The position numbers and the translations under genes are program-made. Below are positions 24,457 through 36,743 of a stretch of 64,000 nt of DNA, piece by piece. The DNA lies in contig JACUUH010000005.1 of the NCBI GenBank assembly GCA_014859375.1, positions 1-64,000 of the forward strand, written 5' to 3'. The DNA is from Gammaproteobacteria bacterium (lineage in GTDB: Bacteria; Pseudomonadota; Gammaproteobacteria; Nitrosococcales; Methylophagaceae). Positions within the stretch are counted from its first letter, which is position 1, and each line of letters opens with the position of its first letter. The notes under the pieces were generated by a model. The model searched no databases. It was not told the DNA's origin and saw only the letters and a list, made by a program, of their open reading frames with translations.

Positions 24457-25406
24457 TACATACTCTCTGGTTTGGCAGATGATTCATGTTGAATTATATT
24501 CATAAAGACATCTTCTAATGAATGATGTTCTGGACTCAATTCAGTTAATTTCCACTGCAATGAAACGGCCTTATTAAGCAAGTTTTCGGTTGGATTGTGG
24601 TCGGGGTGATAATGCAGTCTAAAACGATTTGAACTTAATTGTTCTGCACTAAGCACACCTTCCAATTGTTGTAATGTACTAATGTTGGGTGGATTAGTCA
24701 GTGTGACGAATAGATTTGAAACCTGCATATATTGACTGAGTGCTGCAATAGTATCAGTGAAAACAAGTTGCCCTTGGTTAATGATTTGGACACGATCACA
24801 TAACATTTGAACTTCGGGCAAGATATGTGTGGATAAAATCACACTGTGTTCGGTCGCTATATCTCTGATGAGCTGCCGAATTTCTCTAATTTGAATTGGA
24901 TCCAGACCAGAAGTAGGTTCATCAAGGATGACAACAGCAGGTGTATGAATAATAGCTTGAGCAATGCCTACACGTTGTTGATAACCTTTTGACAGATTAG
25001 CTATTAAGCGATTGCTGACATCTGTTAAACCACAGCGCTCAATCACGCTGTCTACAGCTTGAGATCTTTTTGATGGATTAATGTTATTGATTTGGGAACA
25101 AAATCGTAAGAATTCTATTACCGTTAACTCTTTATAAAGAGGAGGTTGCTCTGGCAAGTAGCCAATATGCGCTTTTGCTTGTTTGGGTTGAGATAATAAA
25201 TCAAAACCATTAATCGTAATTTCACCGGTATTTGGAGAAAGGTTGCCACTAAGTATTTTCATAGTGGTACTTTTGCCCGCGCCATTCGGTCCTAAGAAAC
25301 CAAGGACTTCGCCTTTTTTTATCTCAAAACTGACATTATCAACAGCACGATGTGAACCATAGTAGCGAGATATGCCATCCGCTTTAAGTAAAGTTGTCGT
25401 TGTCAT
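24456..25406 (-). CDS. ABC transporter ATP-binding protein
   Basis: Walker A GPNGAGKST, signature LSKGYQQR, Walker B VVILDEPTSGLDP. Confidence 0.95.
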   Translation of the reverse strand: MTTTTLLKADGISRYYGSHRAVDNVSFEIKKGEVLGFLGPNGAGKSTTMKILSGNLSPNTGEITINGFDLLSQPKQAKAHIGYLPEQPPLYKELTVIEFLRFCSQINNINPSKRSQAVDSVIERCGLTDVSNRLIANLSKGYQQRVGIAQAIIHTPAVVILDEPTSGLDPIQIREIRQLIRDIATEHSVILSTHILPEVQMLCDRVQIINQGQLVFTDTIAALSQYMQVSNLFVTLTNPPNISTLQQLEGVLSAEQLSSNRFRLHYHPDHNPTENLLNKAVSLQWKLTELSPEHHSLEDVFMNIIQHESSAKPESM

Positions 25407-25588
25407 ATTATCCCACGAAATGCTGGTTGTTTCAGATTATGCTCTGTTATATATCCACCGAAAATAAGGTGCAGAGAAATCAGAAATAAGTTGGGTGGCG
25501 AAGTGGTCATTAGTTCCGTTTGAATAAAGTGTTTGTTGTAATTAAAAAGGCAAATATAACATAAAGCAGCGTGGTCTTTAGGCAAAAA

Positions 25589-25614
25589 AAAACCCGCAAT
25601 AGCGGGTTTCTTTA
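25589..25614 (-). terminator. Terminator downstream of rpmG
   Basis: minus strand GAAACCCGCTATTGCGGGTTTTTTTT. Confidence 0.88.
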
Positions 25615-25631
25615 TTATATTTAAAACCAGA

Positions 25632-25787
25632 TTATTTAATCTTGGCTTCTTTATACATAACGTGTTGACGAACAACTGGATCGAATTTTTTCATTTCCAA
25701 TTTTTCAGGCATAGTACGTTTGTTTTTATCTGTAGTGTAGTAGTGACCTGTACCTGCAGATGATACTAATTTAATTTTATCGCGCAT
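25632..25787 (-). CDS. rpmG: 50S ribosomal protein L33
   Basis: Reverse-strand translation [51 protein letters not shown] (51 aa); not in the ORF track because of size. Confidence 0.96.
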   Translation of the reverse strand: MRDKIKLVSSAGTGHYYTTDKNKRTMPEKLEMKKFDPVVRQHVMYKEAKIK

Positions 25788-25798
25788 TATCTATTCTC

Positions 25799-26035
25799 CT
25801 AAACTTTTTCGCCGCGGGCGCGGATGTCAGTTAATACAGCATCAATCCCACGTTTATCGATAATACGAAGACCGTGATTGCTTACACGCAATTTTACCCA
25901 ACGATTTTCAGATTCAACCCAAAAACGATGTGGGTGAAGGTTAGGAAGAAAGCGACGTTTTGTTTTGTTATGGGCGTGAGAAACATTGTTACCGCTCATA
26001 GGGCGTTTACCCGTTACCTGACATACTCTGGCCAT
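25799..26035 (-). CDS. rpmB: 50S ribosomal protein L28 (start moved to [12 protein letters not shown])
   Basis: [34 protein letters not shown]. Confidence 0.97.
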   Translation of the reverse strand: MARVCQVTGKRPMSGNNVSHAHNKTKRRFLPNLHPHRFWVESENRWVKLRVSNHGLRIIDKRGIDAVLTDIRARGEKV

Positions 26036-26162
26036 TTTAGAACCTGCTCCTGATGAACATTTTATTACACAGGGTGCGAATACGCCCCCCAATCAAAGCT
26101 ACAAAGCCGAACTTTATACCATAGAGGCGGCTTAATGTGTAGTTGATTTACAAATAATCTAG

Positions 26163-26663
26163 CTAGATCCCCATTGACTGTAGATCTTGTGTCAAACGTT
26201 CCATATTCAAAGCGCCTATTTTGCGCATGATAATTTCACCATCTGGCGCAATTAGAAAATGGGTTGGGGTAACACGAACATTGTTAAACGCTGTTGCGAT
26301 TTCGCCTTTGTTATCCCAAGTAATAGTGTAGGGCAGATTACGTGCTGCGCGCATGGCCTGAATTTGCTCGGGTGTATCATGTGCCATTGCAACGCCAATC
26401 ATGATCAAACCTTTATCCGCATAAGTCTGGTGTAATTGTATTAACTCTGGCATTTCCTGAATGCAACCAGGACAATCAGTTGCCCAAAATATAACTAATA
26501 TGGGTTTGCCTCGATAGTCGGATAAAGCGTGAGTTTGATTATCAATATCTGTAAACGATAGTTCATCTGACACAGACTGCTTATTACTTGTAAGCCAAAA
26601 GACTACAAACAAAGCTGTCAATACAATGACAATAAAAATAAGACGTTGTTGATTGGTTTTCAT
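26163..26663 (-). CDS. TlpA/ResA-like thioredoxin-family protein
   Basis: Membrane anchor, ILVIFWATDCPGCIQEMPELIQLHQTYADKGLIMIGV CxxC motif. Confidence 0.88.
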   Translation of the reverse strand: MKTNQQRLIFIVIVLTALFVVFWLTSNKQSVSDELSFTDIDNQTHALSDYRGKPILVIFWATDCPGCIQEMPELIQLHQTYADKGLIMIGVAMAHDTPEQIQAMRAARNLPYTITWDNKGEIATAFNNVRVTPTHFLIAPDGEIIMRKIGALNMERLTQDLQSMGI

Positions 26664-26675
26664 TGGTGTCTCTGG

Positions 26676-28307
26676 TTAGTTGGGCAAGGTGAGTTGTCCA
26701 AGGGCTTCGGTTAATTTTAAATTTTCGCGGTAATCAACTGGACAATCTATAACGGTAACAGTTTCGCTCTGCAATGCTTTTTTCAGGGTTGGCATCAATT
26801 GTTCGGTTGATTCTATCCTTATACCCTCAGCGCCAAATGAGTGTGCATATTGAACAAAATCTGGATTGGTAAATTTTACATTACTGATGCGACCAAATTG
26901 ATTTTGTTGTTTCCACTCAATCAGACCATAACTGGCATCATTCCAAATCAAGATAACAATGGCAATATTAAGCCGCATCGCGGTTTCGATTTCTTGTGAA
27001 TTCATCAAGAAACCGGCATCACCGGTGACAGCAACTACTTTACGTTCAGGATAGGCAAGCTTTGCTGCAATCGCCCCTGGTACGGCAATACCCATGCTAG
27101 CAAAACCGTTTGAAATGATGCAGGTATTGGGATACTCACAGCGAAACATGCGAGACATCCACATTTTATGAGCGCCAACATCACAAATGACAATATCCTT
27201 TAAGTCCATTGCAGTACGTAGATCCCAGATGATTTTTTGGGGTTTGACCGGAAATTCAAGATCGTCACGGTGTTGATTCATATCTTGAATAAGGCTGTCA
27301 CGTAATGTACGCATAGTTTTATCTTTATGCGGTGTCGTTAAGGCTGCAATACGATTTAAACTATGGTTGATATTGCCAACGACACCGACTAACACACTAT
27401 AAAATGCATCAACTTCGGCATGACTGGTATCAATATGAATAATTTTTCGATCACGAGATCGATGCCATAGATAGGGATGGTATTCGACCATATCGTAACC
27501 AATGCAGATAATTACATCGGCATTAGCAAAACCACAATTGACATAATCACCCGATTGCAGACCAACACTGCCTAAGGCCATGGGATGGTTAAACGGGATC
27601 ACTCCTTTTGCCATAAATGTGTTGGCCACGGGAATGCCTAATTTTAATGCAAAATCAGCTAAGGCTTCAGAGGCTTGTGCTCTAACAACGCCATTACCGG
27701 CAAGGATAATAGGATTTTCAGCTTCTGAAATCAGTTGTGCGGCTAGTTCAATCTGTTCAATGGCTGGTTCTGGTGGTGATGCGTGTTTAACGCGAAGTGG
27801 CAGATCATCACAGTCCATCTCAGCGATATTTTCAGGAAACTCGATAAAACAGGCACCGGTTTTTTCAGTTTGCGCTACTTTGAACGCTTTACGCACAATT
27901 TCAGGAATAACAGCCGGTTCTAATATACGAGTAGCATATTTCGTAATTGGCAAAAACATCGCCTCAAGATCAAGTACTTGATGTGATTCTTTATGTAAAC
28001 GATTGGTTGCTGCCTGACCTGCAATTGCAACTAAAGGTGCATGATCCATATTGGCATCGGCAACACCTGTAATCAGGTTCGTTGCCCCCGGACCTAATGT
28101 CGCCAAGCAAACGCCTGCTCGACCGGTAACACGTCCATAAACATCGGCCATAAAGGCGGCACCTTGTTCATGACGGGTCGTGATAAAGTGGATTTTGGAA
28201 TCAAGCAAGGCATCCATAACATCCAGATTTTCTTCGCCTGGAATACCAAAAATGTACTCTACGCCTTCATTTTCGAGACTGCGGATAAAGAGTTCTGATG
28301 CCTTCAT
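26676..28307 (-). CDS. Acetolactate synthase-like thiamine-pyrophosphate enzyme
   Basis: ASELFIRSLENEGVEYIFGIPGEENLDVMDAL, TPP motif GDAGFLMNSQEIETAMRLNIAIVILIWND. Confidence 0.88.
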   Translation of the reverse strand: MKASELFIRSLENEGVEYIFGIPGEENLDVMDALLDSKIHFITTRHEQGAAFMADVYGRVTGRAGVCLATLGPGATNLITGVADANMDHAPLVAIAGQAATNRLHKESHQVLDLEAMFLPITKYATRILEPAVIPEIVRKAFKVAQTEKTGACFIEFPENIAEMDCDDLPLRVKHASPPEPAIEQIELAAQLISEAENPIILAGNGVVRAQASEALADFALKLGIPVANTFMAKGVIPFNHPMALGSVGLQSGDYVNCGFANADVIICIGYDMVEYHPYLWHRSRDRKIIHIDTSHAEVDAFYSVLVGVVGNINHSLNRIAALTTPHKDKTMRTLRDSLIQDMNQHRDDLEFPVKPQKIIWDLRTAMDLKDIVICDVGAHKMWMSRMFRCEYPNTCIISNGFASMGIAVPGAIAAKLAYPERKVVAVTGDAGFLMNSQEIETAMRLNIAIVILIWNDASYGLIEWKQQNQFGRISNVKFTNPDFVQYAHSFGAEGIRIESTEQLMPTLKKALQSETVTVIDCPVDYRENLKLTEALGQLTLPN

Positions 28308-28380
28308 TTCAATTCCTCAATTTAAGCTGGCAGAATTGAGCGATAGCCCAAACATAGGCTATCGCAGTGTCTATGCTCGA

Positions 28381-29835
28381 TTAGTTAAAATCGGCAGGTA
28401 TTTGTTGATGCCAATCGGTTGCTTGTTGGTAACGGTGTGCCACATTTAATAAACGCGCTTCGTCAAAATAGTTGCCAATGATCTGTAAACCCACGGGTAA
28501 GCCATTGACAAAACCAGCAGGAATAGACATGCCTGGTAAGCCTGCCAAGTTAGTGCTGATGGTATAAATATCAGCTAAATACATTGCGACTGGATCATCA
28601 TTTTTTTCACCCAAGTTGAAGGCAGTTGTTGGTGCTGTTGGTCCCATGATGACATCAACATCGTTAAATGCTTGTTTAAAATCATCGCTAATCAGGCGAC
28701 GACATTGTTGCGCTTTCAAATAATACGCGTCGTAATAACCGGCAGATAGGGCATAAGTACCTATCATGATGCGGCGTTTAACTTCTTCGCCAAAACCTTC
28801 ACCACGAGAACGCTGGTAAAGATCAAGCAGATCTTTAGGATCTTCACAGCGATGACCAAAGCGCACCCCATCCATCCGAGATAGATTTGATGAACATTCA
28901 GCCGGAGCAACGACATAATATGTTGGAACTGATAGATGTGAATTGGGTAGGCTGATTTGTTTAACCGTTGCACCCAATGACACATACGTCTTAATGGCAG
29001 CTTCAATAGTTGCGGCAACATCAGGATCTAGACCTTCACCAAAAAATTCTTTAGGTAAACCTATTCTCAAACCTTCAATAGAAGCAGTTAATGATGCCGT
29101 GTAATCAGGCACATCACGTTCAACACTGGTGGAATCGCGCGCATCAAAACCGGCCATTTCATTTAATAACAGTGCTGCATCTTCAGCACTCTTTGCCATC
29201 GGTCCTGCTTGATCAAGACTGGATGCAAACGCAATCATGCCATAACGAGAGATACGGCCATAAGTCGGTTTTAAACCGGTTAAGTTGCATAAAGAAGCGG
29301 GTTGTCGTATTGAACCACCCGTATCAGTACCTGTAGCAATCGGTGCTAAACGTGCCGCCATTGCTGCTGCCGAACCACCCGATGAGCCACCTGGAACGCG
29401 ATCTGTATCCCATGGGTTTTTAACCGTGCCATAAAAACTGGTTTCATTAGATGATCCCATGGCAAATTCATCCATATTGGTTTTGCCCAATGTCACCATG
29501 CCTGCCGCATTTAATTTTTCAACAACAGTCGCATTGTATGGTGCAATAAAATTATCCAACATTTTGGATCCACAACTGGTACGAATGCCTTGCGTACAAA
29601 AGATATCTTTGTGGGCGAGCGGAATACCTGTAAGTGTTGCTGCTGTTTTTTGTTGTAAACGCAGATCAGCAGCCCGAGCCTGCTCAAGTGCACGGTCAGC
29701 AGTGACAGTAATAAACGCATTAAGTGAGCTATTATGTGCAGCAATACGATCCAGATAGTGTTGGGTTAACTCAACACTGCTAAATTCACCATTGTGTAAT
29801 GAGGTTGAAAGTTCAGAAAGAGATTTATTATGCAT
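28381..29835 (-). CDS. gatA: Asp-tRNA(Asn)/Glu-tRNA(Gln) amidotransferase subunit A
   Basis: Amidase signature [51 protein letters not shown]. Confidence 0.97.
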   Translation of the reverse strand: MHNKSLSELSTSLHNGEFSSVELTQHYLDRIAAHNSSLNAFITVTADRALEQARAADLRLQQKTAATLTGIPLAHKDIFCTQGIRTSCGSKMLDNFIAPYNATVVEKLNAAGMVTLGKTNMDEFAMGSSNETSFYGTVKNPWDTDRVPGGSSGGSAAAMAARLAPIATGTDTGGSIRQPASLCNLTGLKPTYGRISRYGMIAFASSLDQAGPMAKSAEDAALLLNEMAGFDARDSTSVERDVPDYTASLTASIEGLRIGLPKEFFGEGLDPDVAATIEAAIKTYVSLGATVKQISLPNSHLSVPTYYVVAPAECSSNLSRMDGVRFGHRCEDPKDLLDLYQRSRGEGFGEEVKRRIMIGTYALSAGYYDAYYLKAQQCRRLISDDFKQAFNDVDVIMGPTAPTTAFNLGEKNDDPVAMYLADIYTISTNLAGLPGMSIPAGFVNGLPVGLQIIGNYFDEARLLNVAHRYQQATDWHQQIPADFN

Positions 29836-29846
29836 GAGAGTGCCTG

Positions 29847-31302
<1,456 letters not shown>

Positions 31303-31323
31303 TGTTTTGCTAATGACATTTCG

Positions 31324-31358
31324 ACCTTTGTCGGTATTGGTATCGGCAAAGGTTTTTT
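31324..31358 (+). terminator. Terminator/attenuator between mreB and mreC
   Basis: ACCTTTGTCG...CGGCAAAGGTTTTTT: 10-bp stem with one G-U and a T tract. Confidence 0.75.
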
Positions 31359-31377
31359 AGTTTTTGGAACGTGAACT

Positions 31378-32307
31378 ATTAAACCACTATTTACCCATTT
31401 CCCATCACTTAACGCTCGGTTACTGCTGGCATTAGTAGCGTCGTTGTTATTGTATTTTGCTGATACACGACTTAATTATTTTGTGCCGGTGAGAGCTGTT
31501 TTAAGCACACTTGTTTATCCCATTCAAACGATTGCTACGGTGCCAACCAGCATCAAAGAGTGGGCTCAGACTTTGTTTCAAGATCGTAACGACTTAAAAC
31601 AAAAAAATACTGTTTTGGAAGCGACCAATTTGCTCAATAGTGCTCGTATTCAAAAGCTACAAGCGTTAGAGCGTGAAAATATGCGTCTTAGAGAGCTATT
31701 AGGATCATCATTTCGCTTAAATGAACGTGTTTTGGTTGCCGAATTACTGACGATTGACATGGACCCTTTTTCGCAACAGGTCGTTATCGATAAAGGCAAA
31801 CAATACGGTATTTTTTCTGGACAAGCGATACTCGATGCAACAGGTGTAATGGGACAGATAACCGAAGTTGGTCCGTTTTCCAGTCGAGCTATTTTACTAA
31901 CAGATCCTAACCATGCCATACCTGTTCAAATAAATCGAAATGGTCTACGTGCGATAGCAACAGGCAAGGGACGTGGCAAACCTTTGCAACTTGAACATTT
32001 ACCCTATAACGCTGATGTACGAGTAGGTGATTTAATTGTAACGTCTGGTTTTGGTGGACGTTTCCCCAATGGCTATCCAGTGGGAACAGTAAGAGCTATT
32101 AATTATCCAAAAGGGCAAGCATTTGCAGATATTCAGGTAACACCGGCAGCAAAAGTAGAAACAAGTCGTGAAGTGTTATTAGTGTTACCCGCGCCAAAAT
32201 TAAATGTATCACCTAAGATCGTGCCGTTGGAGAGTGTGATGCCAGGGGATGCAACACAACCATCTGAGGATGTGGCGAAACAGGAGCCAATTAAAGATGG
32301 TCAATAA
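31378..32307 (+). CDS. mreC: Rod shape-determining protein MreC (proposed ATT start; ORF track begins at internal TTG 31444)
   Basis: In-frame upstream extension reads (M)KPLFTHFPSLNARLLLALVASLLLLYFADTRLNYFVPVRA, matching the MreC N-terminal pattern; in-frame TGA at 31372. Confidence 0.85.
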   Translation: MKPLFTHFPSLNARLLLALVASLLLYFADTRLNYFVPVRAVLSTLVYPIQTIATVPTSIKEWAQTLFQDRNDLKQKNTVLEATNLLNSARIQKLQALERENMRLRELLGSSFRLNERVLVAELLTIDMDPFSQQVVIDKGKQYGIFSGQAILDATGVMGQITEVGPFSSRAILLTDPNHAIPVQINRNGLRAIATGKGRGKPLQLEHLPYNADVRVGDLIVTSGFGGRFPNGYPVGTVRAINYPKGQAFADIQVTPAAKVETSREVLLVLPAPKLNVSPKIVPLESVMPGDATQPSEDVAKQEPIKDGQ

Positions 32308-32776
32308 CAAACAACAACAAGGCAGCATATTTATTGTTATTTCGATCATTATCGCGATAATTTTAATGCTTGTTCCATTGCCAGAAAGTATCCGTTTTAT
32401 TAGACCAGAATGGGTGGTAATGACCCTGATTTATTGGGCGATGGCCTTACCCAAGCGCGTAGGTGTCGGTTTTGCCTGGTGCACAGGGTTGATTATGGAT
32501 GTAATCTTGGGAGGTCAGTTAGGGGTTTTGGCTTTTTCCTATGCGCTGGTTGTCTATTTTGTCTTACGCTTTCATTTGCAATTACGGCAATACCCGCTAT
32601 GGCAACAGGCATTAAGTATCATGGCATTGGTCTTCTTGGTTAATGTTATTTCAATGTTGGTTTCATCACGTACCTTTGATTTCACATTATGGTTGCCAGC
32701 TGTAATCAGTACAGTGCTTTGGCCAATAATGTATATGTTACTTCGTAGTGTTAGACGAAACTTCCATGTTAACTGA
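32297..32776 (+). CDS. mreD: Rod shape-determining protein MreD
   Basis: Position after mreC, RPEWVVMTLIYWAMALPKRVGVGFAW; start trimmed to MVNNKQQQG. Confidence 0.9.
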   Translation: MVNNKQQQGSIFIVISIIIAIILMLVPLPESIRFIRPEWVVMTLIYWAMALPKRVGVGFAWCTGLIMDVILGGQLGVLAFSYALVVYFVLRFHLQLRQYPLWQQALSIMALVFLVNVISMLVSSRTFDFTLWLPAVISTVLWPIMYMLLRSVRRNFHVN

Positions 32777-32783
32777 TTAAGCC

Positions 32784-34637
32784 ATGTCAAATCGCATTAC
32801 CCTGAAAGACCACTTTCGTGAAGGCCGGCTGGTCAATGATCGGCTGATTTTTTCTGTAATTTTTACAGGTCTGTTATTTACTATCATAATGATTCGTTTA
32901 GTATTTCTCCAAGTATTGGAACACGAACATTTTGATTCGCTCTCAAATAGAAATCGGGTAGATATTGAGCCTTTACCACCGCAACGTGGGCTGATTTATG
33001 ATCGTAATGGCGTCGTGTTGGCAGAAAATATTCCGACTTTCAGTTTAGAGCTTGTTCCTGAAAACGTGCCAGATATTGATCTAACATTGAACGCGTTGGC
33101 TGACATGTTTGCAATGTCGGATGAGGAAATTGGCGATCTTAAAGTGCGAATTAAACAGCAGCGTCGTTTTAAGCAAGTGATTATCCGTGAGCGCTTAACA
33201 CAACAAGAAGTGGCGATGTTTTCAGTTAATCGCCATCGCTTTACTGGTGTTGATGTCGTTGGTCGATTAATTCGACACTATCCACAAGGCGCGTTATTTG
33301 CTCATACCGTAGGTTATGTTGGTCGTATTAACGAGCGCGAACAACAATACATTGATGAGCAAGATTATAAAGGTACCTTACAAATTGGTAAGACTGGTAT
33401 TGAGAAATATTATGAAGATCTGCTTCATGGGACTGTAGGGTATCAACGTGTAGAAACCAATGTGCAAGGTCGTGTAGTCAGAGAATTATTTCGATCTGCG
33501 CCTGTTTCAGGAAGTGATTTATTCTTGCACTTAGATACTAATTTACAACGTGTCGCTTTTGATGCGTTAGGTGAGTACAACGGTTCTGTGATTGCACTTG
33601 ACCCTAAAACAGGCGGGATATTAGCGATGGTCAGCAAACCTGAATTTGATCCCAATTTATTTGTATCTGGTATCAGCTCAAAACAATATGCGGCATTACG
33701 TGATTCGCCAGACAGACCTTTATTTGATCGGGCATTACGTGGTCATTATCCCCCCGGCTCAACCTTAAAACCATTTATTGCTTTGGCTGGTCTGGAAATG
33801 GGTGTTATTTCAGAACAATCAAAATCATTTTGTCCAGGTTGGTATACCTTGCCTGGACAGGATCATCGTTATCGTTGCTGGAAATCACATGGTCATGGCC
33901 ATGTTGATTTGAACGATGCAATTTCACAGTCCTGTGATGTCTATTTTTATGATCTTGCTCAGACCTTAGGCATTGATCGCATTCATAGCTTTTTAGATAT
34001 ATTTAACTTTGGTCATCGGACTGGTATTGATATTCCTAGTGAAAGCGCAGGTTTGTCACCATCAAGACAGTGGAAACAGCAAAATCGCAGGCAGGTCTGG
34101 TATCCGGGCGAAACCTTGATTTCTGGCATTGGTCAGGGCTTCAATCAAACCACACCGATCCAATTGGCCCATGCCACTTCAGTATTGGCTATGCGAGGGA
34201 TTAATATCACACCCAGGGTTGCCAGAGCGACACGAAGTAGTGTCGAAAGTGAGCTAGAGTTATTACCTGCAATTATTGCAGAACCACTGCCGATAGAACG
34301 TAGTCGAAACTGGGAAGCGGTCATAGACTCTATGATAGACGTAGTTCATGGCAACAGAGGAACGGCACGACCTGTAGCCAAAGATATGCCATTTAAAATT
34401 GCAGGTAAAACCGGAACAGCGCAAGTATTTGGTATTAAACAAGATGAAAAATATGATGCTGATACTTTAGCCAAAAAATTACATGATCATGCATTATTTA
34501 TCGCTTTTGCACCTGCGGATGATCCTGAATTTGTCGTTGTCGTTGTTGCAGAAAATGGCGGTGGCGGCAGTAAAACAGCGGCACCAATTGCTCGCAAAAT
34601 GATCACGCACTATTTTGGAGTTGTAAGTGATGACTAG
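32784..34637 (+). CDS. mrdA: Penicillin-binding protein 2
   Basis: GHYPPGSTLKPFIALAGLE (SxxK), KIAGKTGTAQV (KTG). Confidence 0.96.
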   Translation: MSNRITLKDHFREGRLVNDRLIFSVIFTGLLFTIIMIRLVFLQVLEHEHFDSLSNRNRVDIEPLPPQRGLIYDRNGVVLAENIPTFSLELVPENVPDIDLTLNALADMFAMSDEEIGDLKVRIKQQRRFKQVIIRERLTQQEVAMFSVNRHRFTGVDVVGRLIRHYPQGALFAHTVGYVGRINEREQQYIDEQDYKGTLQIGKTGIEKYYEDLLHGTVGYQRVETNVQGRVVRELFRSAPVSGSDLFLHLDTNLQRVAFDALGEYNGSVIALDPKTGGILAMVSKPEFDPNLFVSGISSKQYAALRDSPDRPLFDRALRGHYPPGSTLKPFIALAGLEMGVISEQSKSFCPGWYTLPGQDHRYRCWKSHGHGHVDLNDAISQSCDVYFYDLAQTLGIDRIHSFLDIFNFGHRTGIDIPSESAGLSPSRQWKQQNRRQVWYPGETLISGIGQGFNQTTPIQLAHATSVLAMRGINITPRVARATRSSVESELELLPAIIAEPLPIERSRNWEAVIDSMIDVVHGNRGTARPVAKDMPFKIAGKTGTAQVFGIKQDEKYDADTLAKKLHDHALFIAFAPADDPEFVVVVVAENGGGGSKTAAPIARKMITHYFGVVSDD

Positions 34638-35760
34638 TTTGATCAGTGATCCTAATGCAAAACATAAAATAAGCGTTACACGGCTTCTATCTCACATCCA
34701 CATTGATGCATTGCTGTTGCTGTTATTGTTGTTTCTAATGTCAGCAGGTCTAATGATTTTGTATAGTGCAGGCAATCAAAATTCGGATTTAATTGTCAGA
34801 CAACTTATCCGCATGGCAATGGCTTTATCAGCGTTAATCGTTATCGCTCAAATTGATCCAGATAGAATGCGTGATTACTCTTACTGGCTCTATGGTGCAG
34901 GCTTAATATTATTGATTGCTGTATTACTGTTTGGTCATGAGGGTAAAGGTGCGCAACGATGGTTGGACTTGGGCTTTTTTCGTTTCCAACCTTCTGAGTT
35001 AATGAAACTGGCGGTACCTTTGCTTGTCGCTACTTATCTGGCAGAACGTCCCTTACCACCCACATTTGTCAGAATAGTTATTGGTTTAATTATGATCATC
35101 GCGCCATCGGTACTCATTGCCAAGCAGCCTGATTTGGGCACAGCCTTACTTATTGCAAGTTCAGGTTTAATTGTTATTTTTTTATCAGGCATTAGTTGGC
35201 GCCTTATTATCAGTTTTATAAGTCTTTGTGCCGTTGCATTACCGGTATTGTGGTATGTCATGCATGATTACCAACGTCAGCGAGTATTGACGCTGTTAAA
35301 TCCGGAATCAGATCCATTGGGTACGGGATATCACATTATTCAATCTAAGATTGCCATAGGTTCTGGTGGTATTTTTGGGCAAGGATGGATGGAAGGTACT
35401 CAATCTCAACTGGCATTTTTGCCCGAGCGTTCGACAGATTTTATTTTTGCAGTTATTGCTGAAGAATTAGGTCTGGTTGGTGTTGGGCTTTTGATTTTAT
35501 TTTATTTATTAGTTGCTGGAAGGGGTATATATATTGCCAGCCAGGCGCAAACAAGTTTTGCGCGATTATTAGCTGGGAGTATTTCCTTAACTTTTCTGGT
35601 CTATGTTTTTGTTAATATTGGGATGGTAACAGGATTGTTACCTGTTGTAGGGGTACCACTACCATTAATTAGTTATGGTGGCACATCAATGGTGACCTTA
35701 TTAGCCGGCTTCGGTATCCTGATGTCTATTCATACTCACCGAAGGATGATGTCACCGTGA
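34627..35760 (+). CDS. mrdB: Peptidoglycan glycosyltransferase RodA
   Basis: SEDS family, FLPERSTDFIFAVIAEELGLVG, PLPLISYGGTS. Confidence 0.96.
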   Translation: MMTSLISDPNAKHKISVTRLLSHIHIDALLLLLLLFLMSAGLMILYSAGNQNSDLIVRQLIRMAMALSALIVIAQIDPDRMRDYSYWLYGAGLILLIAVLLFGHEGKGAQRWLDLGFFRFQPSELMKLAVPLLVATYLAERPLPPTFVRIVIGLIMIIAPSVLIAKQPDLGTALLIASSGLIVIFLSGISWRLIISFISLCAVALPVLWYVMHDYQRQRVLTLLNPESDPLGTGYHIIQSKIAIGSGGIFGQGWMEGTQSQLAFLPERSTDFIFAVIAEELGLVGVGLLILFYLLVAGRGIYIASQAQTSFARLLAGSISLTFLVYVFVNIGMVTGLLPVVGVPLPLISYGGTSMVTLLAGFGILMSIHTHRRMMSP

Positions 35761-36743
35761 AAAAGTTAATACTATTATTCAGTATTTTGTTATTGACCTC
35801 TGTTTCATACGCAGATAACACCCTCCCAGGTGTGGAAGCATTTATTGATGAGATGCACCAAAAGCATGGCTTTGATCGCGATAAGTTGCATCATTTATTT
35901 GAGCGGGTTGAGGTAAAACAATCGATTTTAGATGCGATTTCTCGCCCAGCAGAAAAAAGCAAGCCATGGTACGACTACCGTAAAATCTTCATTACTGACC
36001 AGCGCATTCAAGGTGGTGTTGATTTTTGGATGCAACATCAGCAAACGCTGGCAAACGCAGAGAAAACCTATGGTGTTCCCGCCGAAATCATTTTAGCAAT
36101 TTTAGGTGTTGAAACACGTTATGGTGGTAATGTCGGAAAATATCGGGTGATTGATGCCTTATCAACATTAGCGTTTCGTTATCCACCACGTAGTGCCTTT
36201 TTTCGTAGTGAATTAGAACACTTCTTATTACTGACCAGAGAAGAGGGTAAATCGTTATTAGCTCCGGTAGGTTCTTATGCTGGCGCTATGGGTTTGGGTC
36301 AATTTATGCCAAGTAGCTATCGACGTTATGCGGTTGATTTTGATCAAGATGGCCATAGAGATATTTGGGAAAATCCGGTTGATGCTATCGGCAGTATTGC
36401 CAACTATTTAAAATTACATGGTTGGATCGCGAATGAATCAATTGTTCATCGAACTAAATTTAATGGTGACGTGCCAGCAGAGCTAATTGAATTGGGTTAT
36501 AAACCATCCATTAGCCGCGAGCAACTTAGCGCTGTCGGTGTGAGTTTAGATGACGTGCCTGCCGGTGATGATGTATTAGCTATAATTAGCTTAACCCAAC
36601 AAGATGGTGAAGAATATTGGTTGGCTAGACAAAATTTTTATAGCATTACCCGCTATAACCATAGTCGGATGTATGCCATGGCGGTGACCCAATTGGCACA
36701 GTTAATTCGTGCACAGTATGAGCAGAAAAATGAACATAACTAG
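35757..36743 (+). CDS. mltB: Lytic murein transglycosylase B
   Basis: AILGVETRYGGNVGKYRVIDALSTLAF, GSYAGAMGLGQFMPSSYRRYAVDFDQDG. Confidence 0.94.
   Translation: MKKLILLFSILLLTSVSYADNTLPGVEAFIDEMHQKHGFDRDKLHHLFERVEVKQSILDAISRPAEKSKPWYDYRKIFITDQRIQGGVDFWMQHQQTLANAEKTYGVPAEIILAILGVETRYGGNVGKYRVIDALSTLAFRYPPRSAFFRSELEHFLLLTREEGKSLLAPVGSYAGAMGLGQFMPSSYRRYAVDFDQDGHRDIWENPVDAIGSIANYLKLHGWIANESIVHRTKFNGDVPAELIELGYKPSISREQLSAVGVSLDDVPAGDDVLAIISLTQQDGEEYWLARQNFYSITRYNHSRMYAMAVTQLAQLIRAQYEQKNEHN

Noticed and set aside
25403-25675. 90-aa minus-strand ORF between rpmG and the ABC ATPase gene
   Set aside because: Overlaps the rpmG 3' end and its terminator; no domain-like sequence.
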